A stretch of DNA of 64,000 nucleotides from Lunularia cruciata (GCA_948567375.1 OX419758.1:64919001-64983000); one strand, 5' to 3'. Positions 33,531 to 46,030 are shown, counted from the first letter of the stretch. Numbers and translations: made by a program. Notes: a model not told the origin generated them from the sequence alone.

Positions 33531-36432
33531 ACTCATATATTGAGCGATTTGACATTGAAAGGTGGAAAAAAGATACCGTTAAAAGAATTGTGTTGTATTA
33601 GTTTCATGTGATATACTTTGTCATAAATCTACACCATGGAAAGGTATTTATGAAGAGATAGGATACAAGTAAGGAGATTTTTATATTAAGATATTTATTT
33701 CTGAATTTATGAACATGTTTTGTTTCAACTTACATTCTCCACTCATAGCCACAGATCTGTGAAACAACAGTGCTGGAAATAGGAATGTGAGATACTGTGG
33801 ACCACGTAATCCCCCTTAAGACTTCCGAACTATTTCCACGAAAGACATTCCTGACTACTCAGGAATCATGCATTTCCTGTCTCAAGAAAGAACCCAAAAA
33901 TGCCTCGAGACAAGCTTCCACTAATTGCATGCTCCAGAGTTCGGCTAATCCCGCGTTCGTAAGAAGGGACCGACCAAAATTAGTTTTTCCATAAATCGAC
34001 TTCTACCGTCACAAGACTTTTCTTCCCAACGGGCCTTTTTGGAAGAAGCTCGGGCCAAAGCGAGAAACGGTCATCAGATGTAATCTCGAAGGAAAGAAGC
34101 CCATCTCTATCTCTTTTGAGAGGCAGTATTCAGCAACTGCCGTGCCCTCAAAGGAAAGTAGTACACAGATACATCTCTTTTGAGAAGGTTCTTTATGAAA
34201 GATAGAGGAGAGGATTTAGATATGATTATTAATTTAGCTATAAATATTTTATATTTTAGAGAGAGAGTTTTAGTCACTTTACGAAACCTCGAACGTTGGA
34301 ATTTTTTAAGACAAATAATACGAGTAGAAATTCTCTTTCCATCTAGGACCTTACTTCTCCTCATATTTTAGATTGAGAATCTTAATAACTTTATACTATT
34401 CTCAAACATTGAGTCTTTATAAACAAAAAGAAAAGAAGTTACTAGGAGATCCCATCACATATAGGATTCTTTATCTTATTTCCAACCGTACCATTAGAAA
34501 ATTTATATTCCAAATATCAACTATAGATTGATTCTTCCTCTTTTGCACTGAGTTTTTATTCTTCTTCCTTGAATCTTGTGCTTGCTCTTCAGTCTTGCAC
34601 CTCTTGGTGCTTTTCATTTCCTAATGCAAAGCATCCATTCCATTCCATTCATTTATCTGGAGCACTTCACACATATTAGTGTAAAAGGAGATCGGTCGGA
34701 CACATTGGAAAGAAAACTACTCACACAGAAATAAGAATTCTCTTGGAGGACGAGGTGGATCGTCTGATCTACATTCATAGTCCAGTCTTTGATAATAAAT
34801 TGCAGTCCAACATCTTTTATTTTATTTTATTATCCATGGTGAACTCGTGATTGTTTTCTTTCTAGAGTCAATCGTGTCGTACAAAATGATATCGATTATC
34901 AAGAGTATCAGGCTAAGGGATCTCAATAAAGTCCCAATTATGTAGATAGATTGGGAGATGATATTTTTTTGAGTGTCTCTAGTCTCCAAGAGTAGGTGTA
35001 AACAGTTGCAATCTACAATAGAGAAGCAGGAAATCCATCTCATCTTTTCTGCCAATTCACCTTACCATACAATGTTGACCAATCAGATTGTTTGATTCTT
35101 GATATATTCTATATATTTGACAAAATGTGTGAAAGGGCGACCGACCAGTGAAGACAAACACGAATGGGAAGAAATCGACAGAAATATATATGACAGAAAT
35201 CCAACATGATTTTGCTTTCGTACTTATCTGTTCCTACCATGGTTCTTTCATTGTAATCATTGTCTTTTATCTTTCTTGCGCCTTACCCTTTGTTGTTACT
35301 GCCATGTCCTTTCTGAACGCCCTTGATGAAGCATGCGGCGCCGCTTTGCAATCTCGTGCAACTGTATGGTATTGTACTATGAGGCGGATGAGAAGAGAAG
35401 GTGAAGTTGATTTCACAGGCTGTCGCGTTCTTCTCTCTGAAAAGGTGAGGTGGCTTTACTGCTTCCCTCTACAATATTATCAACATTCATTGATACGAGA
35501 CTTAACTCGGGGGAAGTGCAAGATAAGAAGCTGCGAAGGATCCCAGCACTCCATAGTCCCAATTTCTTAAATTATACATCCTCAAAACATGCCAGTGAAT
35601 AGCAGGTCGTAAGCTGGGATGTGCCTCCATTGAATAATCCAAATAAATTTATACATACTAGCATTTCACCTAATAGTTAAAATAGATATATAATATATCA
35701 AAATATTTCACATACTTTGGAACGGGAATACAAAATCATAAGAGTAAAGATTATACTAGAACCCAGGAAAGAGTAAAGTCGATGTAGATGGTGCGTTCGA
35801 TGGCTTCCAAGCATGTCGACCTGGGTGACCGGTTGGAAAAAGTCTTCGAGAGAAGTTTCCCGTGCTACTTACGTCCGTACCAAAGACGACTCTCCCTGAA
35901 ACTTCTTCTTGCGGGTAAGTTTATGGTGTCCACAGTTACCGGTCAAGCCGGCCCACAGTACCGGACTTCGTTTGTGTTTACCTGGTCCCGGACCAATCGT
36001 CCCAAACCGCATCGTATTTGTCTTCACTGGTTGTGGAAGGTGTGGTCTGCAGACTATGCTTTGTTTAAAATATTTTAGAAAGTCTAAATTCTAGACGGAT
36101 ACACTTGGAGGAAATATTATTTTGAGTATAGAGAGTTATACAGAAATAATAATTTTTAAAAGTATTTTGGTCTGAACTTAGAGAGGGACATAATTACTTG
36201 ATTATTTTGACTCTAGAGAATTATGCAGGAATAATACTCTTGTATGATCCTATTTGGAGGAGCACCTTATGAGCTATGAGATATATGATTATAGAGAGTA
36301 TTCTACTATTTGGTCTTTTTTTTAAGTATATGTAATGATCAATTCTTTGATTAAAGCTTTACACTCAATATGAAAGAATTCCCTTGATGCGATATGAATC
36401 CAAATGATCCTTCTCGAGGATCATTTGCTTAG
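33531..36432. other. AT-rich, gene-poor interval with two coding-like patches
   Basis: It is mostly AT-rich and featureless. CATCTCTTTTGAGA-like words repeat near 34,110 and 34,172. Two less AT-rich patches are described separately (35,310-35,444 and 35,788-35,913). Confidence 0.4.
35310..35913 (+). other. Possible unassigned two-exon gene fragment
   Basis: From the ATG at 35,305 one frame reads 'SFLNALDEACGAALQSRATV', then 'WYCTMRRMRREGEVDFTGCR', ending in a GTGAGG donor-like site at 35,444. At 35,788-35,913 another reads 'SKHVDLGDRLEKVFERSFPC', then 'YLRPYQRRLSLKLLLAG', followed by GTAAGT. Both are higher in GC than their surroundings and have coding-like composition. The region between is AT-rich. 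I recognise no family. It may be a captured or relic gene piece. Confidence 0.3.
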
Positions 36433-37700
36433 TGTATCATTTCAAGAAGATAATCCACTAGAAGTATCATTTGTTTGAAAAGAATATTTAAGATGCTCAT
36501 ATACCATCCTTGACAAGCTTCATGAGGAGAGGTGAGGGGCAATGCATACCGCTTGTGCAAAAAGTGAACTCTCAAGACATAAAAGCTACTCAAGTTTAAT
36601 GTAAGACCTCTAATGGTACTCCCTCCCCTACTATAGGATGTAGGGAGCATAGGGAAGAGATAATCTCATCAATGGGACTAGCCATAGACAAAGGTGTAGT
36701 GCTTGTGTTGCTCTACTAAATTTTCTTGCTTGACCCAATGTCATACACCGTCTTAATCAAGTGGATTTTATGGTATCTTGTGGCAGAACATGTCTCCTAA
36801 AACATGCAGTCCTAAAAGACTCCTCTTGTAGGGCAGCCCAATTCTCCACTCAAAATCAACAAAATCTAGCAGCTATATCTCTATGGCCTCACGTCCCTTC
36901 TAACACAACAAAGGCACCATCAAGGGAGTAAGAGGAATAAGAACCATGCTAACTTGTCCTAGGGATCATGTGCCAAATGATCAAGTGGTAGGCAAAAACA
37001 CTATCTACCTCATCTTGGAATGTTCTGGGTAGCCTATGGAATAGATGTGGACAGCCCTCAAATAACTCCAAGATACAACCCTCCTTAGATGGTAACCACT
37101 CCCAGGATTTGATCTGCATCCCTGGAACTATCAACAAAGGGATAGAGGAATTGTGCATAATCTTGAGTGTCACCGTTGTAGATATGGTCTCTCGCCTCAC
37201 ATGAGCATCCCAAGTGGTCTAATCATAGTCCTTGTGCATCCTTTTCACATGAATCTTTATCGCTTGCGAGGTAAAGTGATGATGGTACACCTAGGCATTG
37301 TGTATTTCGAGCCGCTCTGGATGGCCTCACATGAGGAAGTGTAACCATGGCTAACACAAGAACAACGATCGTATCTCATGATACTCCTCTCCATATCTAC
37401 AAAACCACAACACTTCATATCCCAACTCATATGAGTAAATGCTATCTCTCCAAACCTGTAAAATTATAAACTCTCATAACTTTAGATTTTCATTTCAAAT
37501 TTTCAAATTAAGTTCTAGTGGAACTAAAACATGAATACTAAAAGATTAGAAATGAAATTTCACTTTTATCACTCTCAACTAGAATGTGAAATAATCAATC
37601 TAAACCGTAAAATAAGGTTTAAAATCATTATGATTTTCTACTTAATTCTGCATTGTGTTCAATCTAGGTACCAATAGAACTTAAACTTAAAATGAACATA
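36433..37700 (-). mobile_element. R2-like non-LTR retrotransposon, second copy, 5' half only
   Basis: Read on the minus strand it follows the element at 41,454-42,720 almost base for base. The match begins at the leader word GGTACCTAGATTGA (minus strand of about 37,668-37,681) and runs through TGAGTTGGGATATGA and the zinc-finger region. It continues through the block 'SSIPLLIVPGMQIKSWEWLP', then 'LFHRLPRTFQDE', and ends near TTTTAGTGG-like sequence at 36,433. It then stops before the RT core. It is more AT-rich and more decayed than the other copy. Loss of the 3' half is unusual for a non-LTR insertion, which normally loses the 5' end. Confidence 0.8.
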
Positions 37701-38690
37701 ATAAATTATTTACTCATGTACTGTATGCATGTGAACTCTTCAAAATTGGATAATACCTTGTCACACTTTGACTCCCTTTCTCTCTCTGTTCCTTCCGGCC
37801 CATAAGGCGAAATGCGTTATTAACTAACCAGACTAACTCTATAAGAAAAAAAGATAGAAAAGTAGTGAACAAAGACCTTCACATCATAATATAATGGCTT
37901 CAAGGCCTACCTTGTTCACCCATAGAAAGGGCTCTTAAGTAGAGTAAATTAACTTATATTAGTTTCTCTTTCTCGCCTTTCATCTACTAGAAAAGAGAAC
38001 AGTCAAGTTTCAATGACTTTAAGATTTAACACCAGTAACCCAAGTTAATTCACGAGGTTTTTTAAAGCCTCCGGTAAGAGATTAGGGAGTGTGACAGAGG
38101 TCTGAATGTCATTCATTTGGATAGATGGTATACGATAGGAAATTTGGTGTACGAAGTTGTGATTCTTTTGATCTTTCTGGATGATGTAGACAGAAGAGAA
38201 CGGGAGCAGTTAAATGTTTGATCTCTGGGTGATTATGTTCTCATTGCGCGCATTTGTTACATTCAATGGTGGCTACGGGAAGTGTGAGACAGGTGTTTTA
38301 AAAGTGGGTAGCGTTTGCATTGAGTTGTTTATGCGTGCACTTCCTTCTTGTAGAAACTGTTCACTGGAAGACTAGTTATTATCTGTAAATCAATTCACGT
38401 TTTACAGTGCAGAGTCGTTTAGATTTGCGTTTTGAGGACGATTGTTTACATGGAGATGAAGTTTAGGTGTTCCATGTTTCCTAACGTCCAGAGATTCGAA
38501 CCGCCTGTTTCTTTCTTCACTTGCTTGGTATGAGTCTGCGAAGCACCAATCATGCAGCAAATGTTGCATTGTCTAATCAGGACAGAGGCTCAATACAACG
38601 AAAAATTCAAGCGGCTAGGATGTTGAAATATTCGAAATCCTTGAGGTACAAAGTCCATTACTATATCAAATAGGGAGATGTCACAGTGCT
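37701..38690. other. Interval between non-LTR copy 2 and the Lhcb pseudogene
   Basis: Its first 100 bp may still be the 5' leader of the minus-strand non-LTR copy. The rest shows no ORF with a domain. The 3' UTR of the Lhcb copy would lie at its right end. Confidence 0.4.
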
Positions 38691-38790
38691 GGTAATTGCA
38701 GGATATTTTACACTCAGAGTATCACAGGGGACGTCAATCATCCTTGTGATTACACAGAAATCTATTAGTGGCGTCGTCAAATTTGTTCGT

Positions 38791-39759
<969 letters not shown>

Positions 39760-39847
39760 CTTCCTCTATGGGTATGTACTGAGGACCTGTAGCTTTTGGA
39801 ATCCAATGTGTTAGCTTAGTGTATATGATATGAGGGTTGAAGGTCAG

Positions 39848-39854
39848 ATTTATA
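39848..39854 (-). promoter_or_regulatory. TATA box of the Lhcb pseudogene copy
   Basis: On the minus strand GAGTATAAATCTGACCTTC lies about 90 bp before the ATG. The intact copy has GAGTATATATTCAGACCTTC at the matching place, so the box is conserved through the duplication. Confidence 0.6.
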
Positions 39855-40147
39855 CTCGCAAAAGGCAACTGCGCTGAGGGTTCTGGCCGAGACCATCGAC
39901 GAGGATTGTGTTTCTGACTTGAGGAATGGATGAGCCAGGGATCGGACTCTTTGGAAGAACCAATACCTCTCAAGTTAGTAATATTCCTCCTCATGTATTA
40001 GAGTTATCTAGAGCGTTCAGTCTTCTGACAAACCAAGTTTTTGTCGACCAAGACAGAATTCGACCCTGGCACAATTTCCTGCTTTTTGTCCTTAGAAGTA
40101 AACGCAGGCACTCCATGCCAACGACCACCACGCAAAGCTCTACTCTT

Positions 40148-40153
40148 CACGTG
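40148..40153. promoter_or_regulatory. G-box (CACGTG) upstream of the Lhcb pseudogene copy
   Basis: CTTCACGTGAAG, a 12-bp palindrome about 390 bp before the ATG. The same CACGTG stands about 365 bp before the intact copy (53,932). G-boxes are bound by bZIP/bHLH factors in light-regulated plant promoters. Role here is inferred. Confidence 0.5.
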
Positions 40154-40344
40154 AAGAAATCAAATAGCAATTACAATGGCCATACAGGGAAGCTCATTCC
40201 ACTCTGTCATTTGTCCTGTAATTTTCTGGGTACTGCAACTAACGTATCCACGGCTTTTCAAGCGTCGATGGCAGTAGCTTTGACCGAGAATACCCGGTAC
40301 AAGCCACTAACTTCCCGCCTATCATGCAGGAAATCTGGGACTCG

Positions 40345-41196
40345 TCTTTGTCTTAACTAAAACAACGCTCCTTTCAACGCACTGATAGATCCTTAACAGG
40401 GATTCATGGTAGTGAATGCAAGAAAAACATCCAAGGCTTCAATTTGAACTGCATGAGGTTTGGCCATCCAGTCCTCATAGACTCTGTTGCCCACACCAGT
40501 AGTGTGCGCTTGCCGTTTCTTGTTTCTAGTGTCCTTTCTCGCAGAAGACATGAGGCTGACATGCTTCCGAAAGACACAACGACAGGGTCCGGATCTTGTA
40601 ATTCGCGGAAGATTCATGCGTGCAATCAGATTCTTGCGTCGTGATGATATGTTCAGCCACCAGTCTACTGTGAGCGTGCAGCGTTCCGCATGTCCACGCA
40701 GGAATAATCAATTGACCATTGGTGGGTGACTTCTGGAAATCGACTAATCTAAATCACATTGAAGACACTGGGGGAACAGGGTGCTCGTGAGCTCAGTTTT
40801 TCTGGTACAATTCTCTTCCGAACATCCTCTCCGAAGCTTTGAGTTCCTAGGATTGCACTCGTCTTAGGACAGTGCATTTTCTCCGGTGAAATACTGCTCT
40901 AGGCGCTGGTTTGTCTGACTGCACGAGGCGCCTCCCATCACACACCGAAATCAAAGAGCCTTGGGCAGTCGTTTCCGCTCAAATGTCAGTTTGTGAGAAA
41001 ATCTCCTCCTCGTCAAGAAACGCAAGAGAAAGCATTTGACAATTAGAAATTCATCATAATAAATTGGACGTCTTAAATTCTCATGTATCAACGGAAAAGC
41101 TGACACTTCTTTGAAATATATATAATGTGTGATTCTTTCATTATATAGCATAAACCGTTAGATTATAACATATTGTAGCAACGCGTTATTTTACTA
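40345..41196. other. Interval between the Lhcb duplication and the non-LTR element
   Basis: The duplicated Lhcb promoter ends near 40,345. Beyond it short ORFs exist on both strands (40,393-40,729) without a domain. Nothing else recognised. Confidence 0.45.
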
Positions 41197-41211
41197 TCCT
41201 CATCAGAGATC
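41197..41211. repeat. Left target-site duplication of the non-LTR element (15 bp)
   Basis: TCCTCATCAGAGATC, repeated exactly at 45,041-45,055. The two copies bracket the element at 41,212-45,040. Confidence 0.85.
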
Positions 41212-41276
41212 CTCATCGTTATTGATGTCACTTGCCATATAGGCGCGGGGGAGCAGAGCGGGAGAGTGTGTAGACG

Positions 41277-41308
41277 GGAGAGGAGAGGAGAGGAGAGGAG
41301 AGGAGAGT
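41277..41308. repeat. (GGAGA)n microsatellite in the element's 5' leader
   Basis: Six to seven perfect GGAGA units. Confidence 0.9.
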
Positions 41309-41363
41309 GAGAGACGTGATATAATTTTGATAATTTATGAGCGCTCTCTAGTCTAGCAGATAG

Positions 41364-41453
41364 CATTCGAGTGGACAAGGGATCTTATTCGTTTTTCAAT
41401 TTTGGTTCCATTCGAGTGGACAAGGGATCTTATTCGTTTTTCAATTTTGGTTC
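41364..41453. repeat. Perfect 45-bp tandem duplication in the element's 5' leader
   Basis: The unit starting CATTCGAGTGGACAAGGG and ending TTTTGGTTC occurs twice without a mismatch. It is followed by CATTGG, the start of a third unit, which leads into GGTACCTAGATTGA. Confidence 0.95.
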
Positions 41454-41788
41454 CATTGGTACCTAGATTGAAGATTATAGAATAGAAAATTAAAAAGATC
41501 TTTAGCTTTTTTTAGTTTATTTATTTTTTTATTTTAGTGGTGGGAGGGATCATTATACATGGGAGTGATGCGTGCGAAATTTTTATTTTTAATTTCTTGG
41601 TTTTCATAATTAAATTCCATGAAAATTTAATTTGAAAATTTTGAAAATTAAAATTGAAAATTATGAAAATTTATAAATTATAATTTATAAAAATTGTTTT
41701 CTTATGTGAGTTGGGATGTGAGAGGTTGTAGTTTTGCCGATATGGTGAGACATAGAGAAGAGTATCATGTATTACTATCACTATTCTT

Positions 41789-44700
41789 GTGCTAGCTATG
41801 GTTACTCCTTCCCATGTGAAATCGTCTAGAGCGGGCCGAGATACACCATGCTCGGTGTGTCACCGATGCTTTACCTCGCAAGGGGTAAAGACTCATGTGG
41901 GAAGTATGCACAAGGACTATGATTGGACCACTTGGGATGCACACATGAGACGAGCGACCACATTGACAGCAATGACACTCGAGATTACGCACACTTCTTC
42001 TATACCTTCGTGGATTGTTCCAAGGATACCGATCGAGTCATGGGAGTGGTTAGCTTCTCAGACGGGTTGCATTTTGGGGTTATTTGAGACTAGTTTTCCA
42101 TGTCCACGTCTATTCCATAGGCTACCCTGCACACTCCATGATGAGGCTAGACAGGCTTTTCACCTACCGGTGGATCGTTTGGCATGTGATCCCTTGGATG
42201 AGTTAGCGTGGTTCCTATTCCTCCTATTCCCTCGATGGTGTCTTCGTTATGCTAGAAGGGGACGCGCGGGGCATAGAGAGGTGGCAGCTAGATTTCGTCT
42301 ATTCTGAGTGGGGGATTGGGCAGCACTTCAGGAGGAGTCTGTTAGGGCTACACGATTTAGGAGACAGGCATTGCCACAGGATACCATAGATTCCACTCAA
42401 TTTTGATGATGTAGGACATTGGGTCAGGCGGGAGAGTTTAGTAGAGCAGCACGAGCGCTACACCCTTTGTCTATAGCGAGTCCTACTGATGTGACCATCT
42501 CTTCCCTACGCTCATTGCATCCTATAGCAGTAGAGGGACTACCACTAGAGGTCTTAGATTATCAGTCTGAGCAGCCTTTATGTCTTGATAGGTCGCTATT
42601 TGCACAAGCATTGTGCACTACCCCTCGCCTTTCCTTAGGAGGTTTGTCAAGGATGGTTTATGAGCACCTTAGAGATTGCTTCCAAGTAGATGATCCTTTT
42701 AGTGGTTTTACCGGTTGTTTCAGGTGGCTGTAGCAGTAGCGAGAGGAGACATTCCTATGTCTGTTAGTCGGGTCTTAGGTGCTAGTAGACTTCTCACGAT
42801 TGAGAAGGACACGGGAGGCATTAGACCGATTGCTATTGGAGAGATCTGTTTGCGTTTGGTCAGTCGTACCATTGTCCTTTAGCATCGTTCTCACTTTTGA
42901 CAACACCTTAGTCCACATCAGTTTGGAGTAGCTACACCTGGAGGATATGAGGCTATATCTCTAGGCATTAGAGCACTCCTAGATATCCATCCGGAGTGGG
43001 TTGTCCTACAGGTGGATGTTGAGAACGCTTTTAATAGCGTATCACGCGCATCCATCTTTAGAGAGCTTAGGGAGGCTGGTGGATCCTTGGCGAGTCTCAT
43101 TCCTTTTGTGCGGTCTTTTTATGGCTCTTGTGCTTCCCTTTACTACCAGCATGGTGGTTCACAAGAGGGAGTCACCGTCTTGGAGTCAACTGTTGGTACA
43201 CGACAGGGAGATCCTTTGGGAGGGCCCTTATTTACCATGGTTCACTTTAGAGCTCTCCTATCTACTACTTTGGCCATGCCAGGTTGTGTATTTCCCTCCT
43301 TTGTAGATGATACACACATCGTAGGCCCTGTAGATCAAATTAGGTAGGCCTTTGACTACTTGACTACCGAGCTACATCTAGTAGGCTTGACAATCAAGGT
43401 GTCAAAGTGTAGGGCATGGTCCCCTTTAGGTATCCCTCCCCACCTTGAGCTTCCAGAGGGGTGTATCACATCGACATATGGAATTTGTGTTCTTGGAGTG
43501 CCAATAGGATCGGAGGATTTTATCACACGCTTCTTGGACGCTGCCCTTGCAGAGGATGCTCTCCATGTGGATGACCTTCCATTACTAGGAGATCCGCAAG
43601 TGGCATTTGGTATACTCTCTTCCAGTATTGCTCGTCGATCATCCTACCTCATCCGTACAGTTCCCCCCTCACCGTCCTTCCTATCACGTCTGAGAGCATT
43701 TGATAGGAGGATTATGGGAGTCTTTGGTGATATTATTGGACCAGGGACTTTTGAGTGTGTGACAAGGGATTTGGCACGTAGACAGACGGCTCTACCGATC
43801 TCATGTGGTGGAGTTGGCTTGCTTTCTATGGAGGAGATGGCACCTATAGCGTTTTTGGGTAGTTGTGCTCTCTTGGCACCCCTACTTGCCTCTTGTTTTG
43901 TGGTTGCTGATAGGCCAGTTTTGGAGACTTATGTGACAGAGGTGGAGGGAGGATCCTTTTCTCTCCAGGTGTTATTGCGGTAGACTAGAGATAGTCTATC
44001 CCCATGAGCACAAGAGGGTTTTCCATCATTTGCTTCACTATCGTCAGATTGGACTAGAGGTCTACAGTCTTCCTTGATGGAGCGATAGTGTGAGCATACG
44101 CTACATTCTCTCTTAGTTGACTTGTCCATTCCTCAGGCTACTAGAGCATGTCTATGCTCTTGCTCCGGCAAGGGTGCAGGCTCGTGGATCCTAGCTCGAT
44201 CATGCATTAGGGCTTTCCTACTCGCACCGGCTACTTTCTCTACAGCGATGAGGTTTTGCCTAGGTTTGGTCCACCCATCTGCATCTTCACTACTCACTTG
44301 TGAGTGTGGTTCTACACTAGATGCAGCGGCGGTCCACATGACACGGTGTCCTTTTGGAGGACAGAGGATAACTACACATGATGCCATTAGAGACATAGTG
44401 TTTGCTATGGCACGAGAGAGTGGATACTTAGCTTGGAGGGAGCATTCGTATGCGTTGCAGACGACAGTGTCAGGGCAGACTTATACTTGGTCCGAGATGA
44501 TCAGGTGACAATAGCGATGTCGTGGTCATAGACCCTACGCGGGATACAGTTTCAGAGAGAGTGATTACCCATCCCCTGGATGGGCGGCGAGTGCAGCAGC
44601 AGGTCGCAAGGTCTCCAAGTATAGGGGCATGCAGCAAGGTCACCTCTTTGTTCCTCTAGCCTTGGAGTTATATGGAGCGATGGACACGGCATTTGACACA

Positions 44701-44961
44701 TTTGTCAGGGAGTGCGCGAGAGCTTATCATGTTAGGCGTCACGAGGTACCACTCTCACTCTCATACTTTGTAGCTTACTTTAGACAGCGTGTGTCCATTG
44801 CTCTACAGAATGCAGTGGCTGGTGCAATCCATAGGAGAACAATCACATTAGGTGATATTTCTTCGGATGCTCCAGTTGTGTGTAGACCGTACGACTTGCA
44901 TAGCTCCGATCTCTTAGGTGCGGTAAGGCAGATTTCTCATACAGACTCTATTGGGGCTTAG
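41789..44961 (+). pseudogene. Reverse transcriptase/endonuclease polyprotein of the R2-like element
   Basis: From the ATG at 41,789, residues 21-41 form a C2H2 finger (C21, C24, H36, H41). Then comes 'LFPRWCLRYARRGRAGHREV', typical of the linker in such RTs. A frameshift near 42,720 leads into the frame with 'KDTGGIRPIAIGEICLRLV' (fingers), 'VDVENAFNSV' (motif A Asp), 'GTRQGDPLGGPLFT' (motif B) and 'FVDDTHIVGP' (motif C, Asp-Asp). The thumb region follows to 43,983. At about 44,290-44,340 is CECGSTLDAAAVHMTRC. The endonuclease reads 'DVVVIDPTRDTVSERV' in a shifted frame, then 'KVSKYRGMQQGHLFVPLALE'. In-frame stops include TGA at 42,305, 42,404, 42,407, 42,898 and 44,506 and TAG at 42,880, 43,345 and 43,981. 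Most look like C-to-T changes in CGA or CAG. The catalytic residues themselves remain. Confidence 0.88.
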
Positions 44962-45040
44962 CCCCATGTTACCTTTTTTGTCTCTCCCTTGTAAGGCTTG
45001 ATGGGGTCTTCCCCTCCTTCATTTTTCCCCGCTCGTCTTT
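44951..45040 (+). other. 3' tail of the R2-like element with two hairpins
   Basis: Order: GGGGCTTAGCCCC (hairpin 1, palindromic), ATGTTACC, TTTTTTGTCTCTCCCTTG, GGCTTGATGGGGTCTTCCCC (hairpin 2 region), then CCTTCATTTTTCCCCGCTCG and TCTTTC, directly followed by the TSD. In R2 elements the folded 3' UTR RNA is what the RT recognises to start reverse transcription, so these hairpins are the likely recognition site. There is no poly(A). Confidence 0.75.
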
Positions 45041-45055
45041 CTCCTCATCAGAGAT
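45041..45055. repeat. Right target-site duplication of the non-LTR element (15 bp)
   Basis: TCCTCATCAGAGATC, identical to 41,197-41,211. Confidence 0.85.
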
Positions 45056-46030
45056 CTAAATTAAATAATGATCAGGAGATATCGACTGGCATTAATCTTA
45101 GTTAGTCATGTTGAACAGAAGTCTTGTGTCGGTTGGCCTATGGAGGATCTACCTTTCAGGTTCCAACACAAGAGCGATCTATAATTTTTCATTGTTAAAA
45201 TTGTTTTGCAACAATGAATGTGTCGACGTTGACCTTTCTCCTTCCCCGGCTAATAATTCTCACATGGTACGAGAGCTGATTTAGAAACTTTACCATTAGT
45301 TTAACTCTCTCTTTGACTAATAATTCTCACATGTTTGTCGGAGCTCATTTAGGAACTTTCTAGTTAGTTTTCGATTCCTCATGGTCTCTTATAGGATAGG
45401 GGAGAGAACTCTCTCTTTGACTAATAATTCTCAAATGGTATCGGAGTTGATTTAGAAACTTTCTAGTTAGTTTCAGATTCTCATTACCTCTTGTAGGAGG
45501 ACAGGAGTGAGAAAATTTCCAAATCGAATCACTTGGCCTAAGATTCTAAATCCCAAAACTGGAACGATCAAATAACAATTTAAGGAGAAAAGGTCTCCCG
45601 ACTAAATTGCTTGGAGAAGAAACTTATCCTGATAATTTAGACACTGCACGCACAACGACCTGCAAAAAATTGCATCGATTTGATGATCATCGCATATCAA
45701 CTTAGCGATCTGCGTGAAATCTAGCAACCTATTATCTTGAATTTAGATTCAAGATAATCTACAGCGACTAAATCAAAGGCCCAATGAATGTGCAAGTGGC
45801 CCGAGCCGAACCATTCCGACCCAGCCCCCATATTTTTTGAATTCAATAATTGATTGAATATTTGACGCGACGCAAAGTGCGTTAGGCACTTTGATAGATA
45901 AAAGTATCTTTGTATCTCGAAGACTCGACTCGACCTAAATTTAGGAGGGCCAAAACCCAATGTGAAAATATATCATTTGTACAACTTGAAGGTCACTTGT
46001 TTGCAATTGACTTCAAGATCCAAGGCCTCG
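45056..46030 (+). mobile_element. LTR retrotransposon remnant with triplicated primer-binding-site region
   Basis: CTAATAATTCTCACATGG or its variants occur at about 45,250, 45,317 and 45,421. They are followed by TACGAGAGCTGATTTAG, TTTGTCGGAGCTCATTTAG and TATCGGAGTTGATTTAG. The third reads TGGTATCGGAGTTG, close to the TGGTATCAGAGC site that pairs with initiator Met-tRNA in plant LTR elements. 'AACTTTCTAGTTAGTTT' follows each of the last two. No coding region attaches to it. The rest of the interval is unassigned. Confidence 0.5.

Larger units (their letters stand above)
41212..45040 (+). mobile_element. R2-like (RLE-type) non-LTR retrotransposon, full length, with TSD
   Basis: A 3.83-kb element bounded by a 15-bp perfect TSD. 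It has a repeat-bearing 5' leader (41,212 to about 41,780), one ancestral ORF (about 41,789-44,961) and an 80-90-nt 3' tail without poly(A), ending CGTCTTTC. The protein layout is N-terminal C2H2 zinc finger, central RT, CxC..H..C motif and C-terminal PD-(D/E)xK-like endonuclease. This is the layout of the R2-type, restriction-like-endonuclease clades and not of L1-type elements with an APE endonuclease. The copy is dead (frameshifts and in-frame stops). It is the best-preserved member here and serves as reference for the truncated copies. Confidence 0.85.

Noticed and set aside
41560-41700. AT-rich self-complementary text that might be a separate hairpin element
   Set aside because: It lies within the 5' leader of the non-LTR element and has a counterpart in the second copy, so it is part of that element.
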